A stretch of DNA of 64,000 nt from contig NZ_JARFML010000027.1 in the NCBI RefSeq assembly GCF_029167105.1, positions 1 through 64,000 on the forward strand, given 5' to 3'. The stretch is from Bradyrhizobium yuanmingense (GTDB lineage: Bacteria > Pseudomonadota > Alphaproteobacteria > Rhizobiales > Xanthobacteraceae). Made by a program: the position numbers and the translations under genes. The notes beneath the pieces are model-generated. The model was given only the letters and a program-made list of their open reading frames with translations, was not told where the DNA came from and did not search any database. Positions 59,616-64,000 of the stretch are shown piece after piece (position 1 is the first letter of the stretch; each line of letters opens with the position of its first letter).

Positions 59616-60137
59616 TCAGTGGAGGAGCTGGCCTCGAGCGGATTCGAGCGGCTCCGCTTGCGGGAGCGACCGGCGCGACGGCCTGGTCGTCGAGGCTTGC
59701 GCGTCCAGGTAGCACGGCTTGTACATGGCCTGGAGCTGCTTGCCTTTCAGGAAGAGCATCCGCGGGGTGAGGCCGCCCCGCTGGCCGATCCAGCGCCTGA
59801 TCTGCGAGGGATACATCGCGTACAGCATCTGGGTCGCTTCGGGATTGGTGACGGCGCGGCCGTTGGCGCCGAAATCCCAGGCGGCGTGGAAGCCCAGCGT
59901 CGCATGCGAGGTCACGCAGATCCGGTCGTGCGGGATAGCACCGAGAACGATGGTACAGGCCGAGGCACAGAGGCCATCGATGATGACCGTCTCACCCGAT
60001 TGCCTGAGGTCCTGGTACCTGTCGACGTAGGTTCCGATCCGGCCGCCGCGGTCATCCGCGATCCGAACCACCGCGTGAGAAGCCCCCATGCCCGCGATCA
60101 AGAGGACCGCCGCAAGCAACCCCGTCAGAAACTTCAT
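59616..60137 (-). CDS. Exported protein of unknown function
   Basis: A 173-residue protein: signal peptide ~1-23 (LTGLLAAVLLIAGMGASHA), then VVRIADDRGGRIGTYVDRYQDLRQSGETVIIDGLCASACTIVLGAIPHDRICVT, given here only as overlapping landmarks (GETVIIDGLCASACT, HATLGFHAAWDF). The pattern GLCASACTIVLG and the following HATLGFH resemble a ClpP-like crotonase-fold periplasmic protein (COG3904-type), in which the Ser in CASACT is the candidate nucleophile. The active site is not certain. Start at 60137 with GGGG just upstream. Confidence 0.7.
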   Translation of the reverse strand: MKFLTGLLAAVLLIAGMGASHAVVRIADDRGGRIGTYVDRYQDLRQSGETVIIDGLCASACTIVLGAIPHDRICVTSHATLGFHAAWDFGANGRAVTNPEATQMLYAMYPSQIRRWIGQRGGLTPRMLFLKGKQLQAMYKPCYLDAQASTTRPSRRSLPQAEPLESARGQLLH

Positions 60138-60419
60138 TTTCCCCCGCCCCAGTCGAATTCGAATCTGTGTGTCAGGTGATGATGCACGGCTAGCGTCGGT
60201 CGTAACCGAAGTTTTGTCTAGGCAGGCCTGCTGGCTCAAAACAAATTCAAATCCAGTGTTGCGCCCGCGCTGCACCCGGCCGGTCTCTATCCCAAAGTGG
60301 AACAAGTTAACGAGGTCTTGCGCGCCATACCCTTGATCTCAGTTGCAACCGCTGGCTTCAATCCGGGCAACTACAGGGTGGAACCCTTGAGGAGGAGAAG
60401 AACTTGGAGGGGGAAACGC

Positions 60420-62078
60420 ATGGTTGAAGAAACGGACGTCATCGTCGTCGGCGCGGGACTGTCGGGCCTCGTTGCCGCCACCGAGATCGCCGAAGCGGGC
60501 AAGCGCGTGATGGTAGTCGACCAGGAAGGCGAGCAGTCGCTGGGCGGCCAGGCGTTCTGGTCGTTCGGCGGATTGTTCCTGGTCGATTCGCCGGAGCAGC
60601 GCCGGCTCGGCATCAAGGACTCCTACGAGCTTGCCATGCAGGACTGGCTCGGCACCGCCGGCTTCGACCGCGACGAGGATTTCTGGCCGCGCCAATGGGC
60701 CGAAGCCTATGTGGCCTTCGCGGCCGGCGAGAAGCGCGGCTGGCTGCGCGCGATGGGCCATCGCTTCTTTCCCGTGGTCGGTTGGGCCGAGCGCGGCGGC
60801 TATGACGCGATGGGCCACGGCAATTCGGTGCCGCGCTTCCACGTCACCTGGGGCACCGGCCCGGGCATCGTCGAGCCGTTCGAGCGCCGCGCGCGCGAGG
60901 CAGCCAAGACCGGCCGATTGATCTTCAGATTTCGTCATCGCGTCGATGCGCTCTCTATCAGCAATGGCACCGTGGATGGCGTCAGCGGCGTCGTTCTTGC
61001 GCCCGATGATGCAGAGCGCGGCAAGAGCTCCTCGCGCAGCGTGGTCGGCGACTTCGCACTGAAGGCGCAGGCCGTGATCGTCGCCTCCGGCGGCATCGGC
61101 GGCAACCACGAGCTGGTGCGGCAGAACTGGCCGAAGCGGCTCGGTGAGCCCCCGAAGTTCATGATCTCCGGCGTGCCCGAGCATGTCGACGGGCGCATGA
61201 TCGGCATCACGGAAAAGACCGGCGCGCGGCTGATCAACCGCGACCGCATGTGGCACTACGTCGAGGGCATCCAGAACTGGAACCCGATCTGGCCGCGCCA
61301 CGGCATCCGCATCCTGCCGGGTCCTTCCTCGATGTGGTTCGACGCCACAGGCACGCGGCTGCCGGCGCCGCTATTCCCGGGCTCCGACACGCTCGGCCAG
61401 CTCAAATACATCATGTCGACCGGCTACGATTATTCCTGGTTCATCCTGACCCAGAGCATCATCAAGAAAGAGTTTGCGCTGTCGGGCTCGGAGCAGAACC
61501 CGGACCTGACCGGCAAGAGCTGGCGCATGACGCTTCGCCGGGCCACCAACAAGGGGGCGCCGGCGCCGGTGGAGGCGTTCAAGAGCCACGGTGTCGACTT
61601 CATTGTCCGCGACAAGCTCGATGAGCTCGTTGTGGCCATGAACAAGCTCGCCGGCAGCGATCTCCTCAAGCTCGAGCACATCAGGATGCAGATCGAGGCG
61701 CGCGACCGCGAGATCGCCAATCCTTACGTCAAGGACGCCCAGGTCATGAACATCCACAATGCGCGCCGCTATATTGGCGACAAGTTGATCCGCACCGCTT
61801 CTCCGCACCGCATCCTCGATCCCGCGCATGGGCCGCTGATCGCCGTGAAGCTCAACATTCTCACCCGCAAGACGCTGGGCGGCTTCGAGACCGATCTCGA
61901 CTCCCGCGTGTTCGGGGAGGAGGGCAGCATCATTCCGGGCCTCTACGCCGTCGGCGAGGCCGCCGGCTTCGGTGGCGGCGGCGTGCATGGCTATCGCTCG
62001 CTGGAAGGCACCTTTCTGGGCGGCTGCCTGTTCTCGGGCCGCAATGCGGGCCGTGCCGCCGCCAAGGCAGTGGGCTAG
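60420..62078 (+). CDS. FAD-binding dehydrogenase (KstD/fumarate-reductase-like)
   Basis: A 552-residue flavoprotein. The N-terminal Rossmann motif is G11-x-G13-x-x-G16 in VIVVGAGLSGLVAATE. Then VVDQEGEQSLGGQAFWSFGG marks the FAD-contact region, VIVASGGIGGNHELVRQNWP the middle, and the C-terminal FAD motif is IPGLYAVGEAAGFGGGGVHGYRSLEGTFLGG. This is the architecture of 3-ketosteroid 1-dehydrogenase-like and FAD-binding dehydrogenases (COG3573). GGAGG precedes the ATG. The substrate is unknown; a steroid is not implied. It is followed three bases later by the esterase gene. Confidence 0.9.
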   Translation: MVEETDVIVVGAGLSGLVAATEIAEAGKRVMVVDQEGEQSLGGQAFWSFGGLFLVDSPEQRRLGIKDSYELAMQDWLGTAGFDRDEDFWPRQWAEAYVAFAAGEKRGWLRAMGHRFFPVVGWAERGGYDAMGHGNSVPRFHVTWGTGPGIVEPFERRAREAAKTGRLIFRFRHRVDALSISNGTVDGVSGVVLAPDDAERGKSSSRSVVGDFALKAQAVIVASGGIGGNHELVRQNWPKRLGEPPKFMISGVPEHVDGRMIGITEKTGARLINRDRMWHYVEGIQNWNPIWPRHGIRILPGPSSMWFDATGTRLPAPLFPGSDTLGQLKYIMSTGYDYSWFILTQSIIKKEFALSGSEQNPDLTGKSWRMTLRRATNKGAPAPVEAFKSHGVDFIVRDKLDELVVAMNKLAGSDLLKLEHIRMQIEARDREIANPYVKDAQVMNIHNARRYIGDKLIRTASPHRILDPAHGPLIAVKLNILTRKTLGGFETDLDSRVFGEEGSIIPGLYAVGEAAGFGGGGVHGYRSLEGTFLGGCLFSGRNAGRAAAKAVG

Positions 62079-62081
62079 ACC

Positions 62082-62999
62082 ATGCGGCGGCGGATGCGCA
62101 TCGCCACCCTGATCGCTGCTTTGGCGGCAGCTTCGGCTGCGTCCGCCGATACAATCGATGTCAACGGGATGAAGCGCTCCTACACTGCGCAACTGCCGGC
62201 CAAGCGGCCCGCACCGCTGGTCGTCGTGCTGCATGGCAAGACCCAGCGCGGTGCCGACATGGTCACGCGGTCGGCTTGGCCGCAGGTTGCCAAGCGCGAG
62301 GGCCTCGCCGTGGTGTTTCCGGACGGGCTCAACAACGCATGGGCGGACGCGCGCACCAAGGCGGGGCCTGCCCTGCGCGGACCACCGGCGGGCACCGATG
62401 ACGTCGCCTTCATCGCAAGGCTGGTCGAGAAGCTGGTGGCCGACGGCACGGCCGATCCGAAGCGCGTCTACGTCGCCGGCGTCTCCAATGGCGGTGCCAT
62501 GGCGATGACCATGGCCTGTGCGCGGGCCGATCTGTTTGCGGCGGCTGCGAGTGTGATCATGAACCTCAACGATGAAGCCGCCGTCACGTGCCATCCGTCG
62601 CGGCCGCTGCCGATGCTGCTCATGAACGGGACCGAAGATCCGCTGGTCCCTTATGAGGGAGGGCGCGGATCGAGCTATTTTGCCGCTGAGGGATTCTGGT
62701 CGACGGACGAGACGCTGGCGTTCTGGCGCAGGCTCAATGGCTGCGAGATCGACGACGCCGGGATCACCGACATGCCCGACGTGGCGCCGGCGGACCAGTC
62801 CACAGTGACGCGGATCGGCTCGCGATGTCCGGCTGGGCACGACGTCGTGCTCTATCGCATCAACCATGGCGGCCACCGCATGCCAGGCTTTGCTCCGGAT
62901 GCCCGCTTCCCGAAGGTCGCCAGGAGCCTGCTCGGACCGCAGAACGGCGACATCGATGGCGCCGAAACGATCTGGACGTTCTTCAGCCGGTTTCCGTGA
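62082..62999 (+). CDS. LpqC / PHB-depolymerase-like esterase, exported
   Basis: A 305-residue alpha/beta hydrolase: signal peptide ~1-22 (LIAALAAASAASA), oxyanion region VVLHGKTQRG, nucleophile S135 in AGVSNGGAM, and a catalytic histidine in INHGGHRMPG. The family (LpqC, COG3509) hydrolyses short-chain polyesters or feruloyl-type esters. ATG at 62082 is taken; an in-frame ATG at 62094 is also possible. It is closely coupled to the FAD dehydrogenase. Confidence 0.88.
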   Translation: MRRRMRIATLIAALAAASAASADTIDVNGMKRSYTAQLPAKRPAPLVVVLHGKTQRGADMVTRSAWPQVAKREGLAVVFPDGLNNAWADARTKAGPALRGPPAGTDDVAFIARLVEKLVADGTADPKRVYVAGVSNGGAMAMTMACARADLFAAAASVIMNLNDEAAVTCHPSRPLPMLLMNGTEDPLVPYEGGRGSSYFAAEGFWSTDETLAFWRRLNGCEIDDAGITDMPDVAPADQSTVTRIGSRCPAGHDVVLYRINHGGHRMPGFAPDARFPKVARSLLGPQNGDIDGAETIWTFFSRFP

Positions 63000-63108
63000 A
63001 CGGCGTTGCTACCCCACGCATGCGTGCCGGGCAACGCATGCGTGCCAGGGCTGGCACAGTGCAAACCGCTGGGCTAGACAGGGCCGCCATTCCAGCCAGG
63101 AGATCCAG

Positions 63109-63459
63109 ATGAGCATTCAGCGTTTTGAAACCGGCCCGCGCATGAGCCAGGTCGTCGTGCACGGCAACACCGTCTATCTCGCCGGTGTCGTCGCCAACAA
63201 GGCGGCCGGCGAAAGCGTGACGAAGCAGACCCAGGACATCCTGGCGACCATCGACGGCCACCTCGCCAAGGCCGGCACCGACAAGTCGAAGCTGCTCTCG
63301 GCCACGATCTACATCACCGACATGAAGACCTTCGCAGAGATGAACGCTGTGTGGGACGCCTGGGTCTCGTCCGGCAATACGCCTGCGCGCGCCACCGTCG
63401 AAGCCAAGCTGGCGGCCCCGCAATACACCGTCGAGATCATGGTGACGGCGGCGAAGTAA
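63109..63459 (+). CDS. RidA-family protein
   Basis: A 116-residue protein of the YjgF/YER057c/UK114 family. The key arginine R94 stands in GNTPARATVEAKL and the family core is HGNTVYLAGVVAN. RidA enzymes hydrolyse reactive enamine/imine intermediates from pyridoxal-phosphate enzymes. Complete length. AGGAG precedes the ATG by six bases. Confidence 0.95.
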   Translation: MSIQRFETGPRMSQVVVHGNTVYLAGVVANKAAGESVTKQTQDILATIDGHLAKAGTDKSKLLSATIYITDMKTFAEMNAVWDAWVSSGNTPARATVEAKLAAPQYTVEIMVTAAK

Positions 63460-63572
63460 TTTTTGCGAACACCTCACGCGCGTTGATGACCTCCGAGGTA
63501 ATCGATCAACGCGCGTGAACCTTCGATAGTCACGGTCAGCCGGACAACACGGCACCATCGAAGGAGAGAACC

Positions 63573-63938
63573 ATGACCGACCCCGTCACCATCGCCCGCC
63601 GCTACATCGAGCTCTGGAACGAGCGCACCGCCGGCCGCCGCCGCGAGCTGCTGAGCGAAAGCTGGACGACGGATGCGAGCTACGTCGACCCCGTGATGAA
63701 GGGCGACGGCCAGGACGGCATCGAGACGCTGATCGCAGGTGTGCAGCAGCGCTTTCCCGATTTCACATTCAAGCTGATCGGCGAGCCCAACGGCTACGGC
63801 GATCACGTCCGCTTTTCGTGGGGGCTCGGCCCGGATGGCGCCGACAGCCCGATCAAGGGCACCGATTTCGCCGTGCTGAAGGACGGCCGGATCAGAAGCG
63901 TGACCGGATTTCTCGATCAGGTGCCGGCCGGGGCCTAA
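63573..63938 (+). CDS. SnoaL/NTF2-like protein
   Basis: A 121-residue NTF2-fold protein: PVTIARRYIELWNERTAGRRRELLSESWTTDASYVDPVM at the start (landmarks ARRYIELWNER and YVDPVM) and FSWGLGPDGADSPIKGTDFAVLKDGRIRSVTGFLDQ at the end. Such proteins are often small ester/isomerase enzymes. AAGGAGA precedes the ATG. It follows ridA by about 110 bases. Confidence 0.9.
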   Translation: MTDPVTIARRYIELWNERTAGRRRELLSESWTTDASYVDPVMKGDGQDGIETLIAGVQQRFPDFTFKLIGEPNGYGDHVRFSWGLGPDGADSPIKGTDFAVLKDGRIRSVTGFLDQVPAGA

Positions 63939-63970
63939 AAGGGCTGCGTGGGAGCGATCTCGCTCGTTGC

Positions 63971-64000
63971 CATCCTTCGAGACGCCCGCCGTTGGCGGGC
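63971..64000. repeat. Dispersed palindromic element, family C (cut by window end)
   Basis: CCATCCTTCGAGACGCCCGC starts at 63971 and is followed by CGTTGGCGGGC at the window end. The outer arm matches that of the element at 33277-33319. It is probably the left half of a longer inverted repeat continuing beyond the window. Confidence 0.65.

Overview
The window is a high-GC, densely coded stretch of chromosome from an alphaproteobacterium of the order Hyphomicrobiales. Bradyrhizobium or a close relative in the Nitrobacteraceae fits best. The reasons are: a ChvG/ChvI two-component pair followed by a short HprK, a mannose-type EIIA and an NPr, with an ATP-type pckA close by and divergent; a TauE/SafE permease overlapping a TIGR02186 partner; two orphan PF04392 substrate-binding proteins; a short ModC; and several families of dispersed palindromic repeats of the kind common in bradyrhizobia. 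No rRNA, tRNA, CRISPR array, transposase or phage gene was seen. The genus is an inference from gene content and repeat style, not from a marker gene comparison.

Layout. 0-6 kb: a small secreted protein; a creatininase-fold amidohydrolase divergent from a tightly coupled operon of substrate-binding protein, ATPase, permease and D-2-hydroxyacid dehydrogenase, ending in a two-domain AprI/Inh-type protease inhibitor. 6-13 kb: a Sel1-repeat protein, a decayed radC fragment, a DUF4239 membrane protein, intact radC, methionine aminopeptidase, a MscS-type channel and a K+/H+ antiporter. 13-19 kb: modABC (minus strand), murein endopeptidase MepA and a PAS-GGDEF-EAL protein whose GGDEF motif is degenerate. 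19.4-25 kb: a His-rich secreted peptide, then a five-gene run (DUF2933, isoprenylcysteine methyltransferase-like protein, LolD/MacB-type ATPase, FtsX-type permease, HlyD adaptor). 25-36 kb is the most accessory-looking part: two orphan PF04392 binding proteins, a GNAT, an MFS transporter, a shortened winged-helix regulator facing a DUF1127 fusion protein, a serine hydrolase, a TPR protein and small SnoaL-like and SRPBCC proteins.

36-50 kb: lepA with a strong terminator, a GT39-type glycosyltransferase, the regulatory block NPr - EIIA(Man) - HprK - ChvG - ChvI, a HugZ-like protein, a secreted TPR-CHAT putative protease, and pckA. 50-64 kb: a thioesterase, glycogen phosphorylase, a LysR/EamA divergent pair, the TIGR02186/TauE pair, an amino-acid-type binding protein, a SCO copper chaperone, a flavoprotein dehydrogenase, an LpqC-type esterase, RidA and an NTF2-like protein.

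The features most worth a second look are the exported TPR-CHAT protease sitting inside what is usually a compact pckA/chvI neighbourhood, the radC remnant bracketing a DUF4239 gene, the DUF1127 fusion protein with paired direct repeats in the promoter region shared with an apparently internally deleted regulator, and the short tandem repeat between modA and modB. Nothing here is convincing as a wholly new multi-gene system; the best candidates are listed with their tests.
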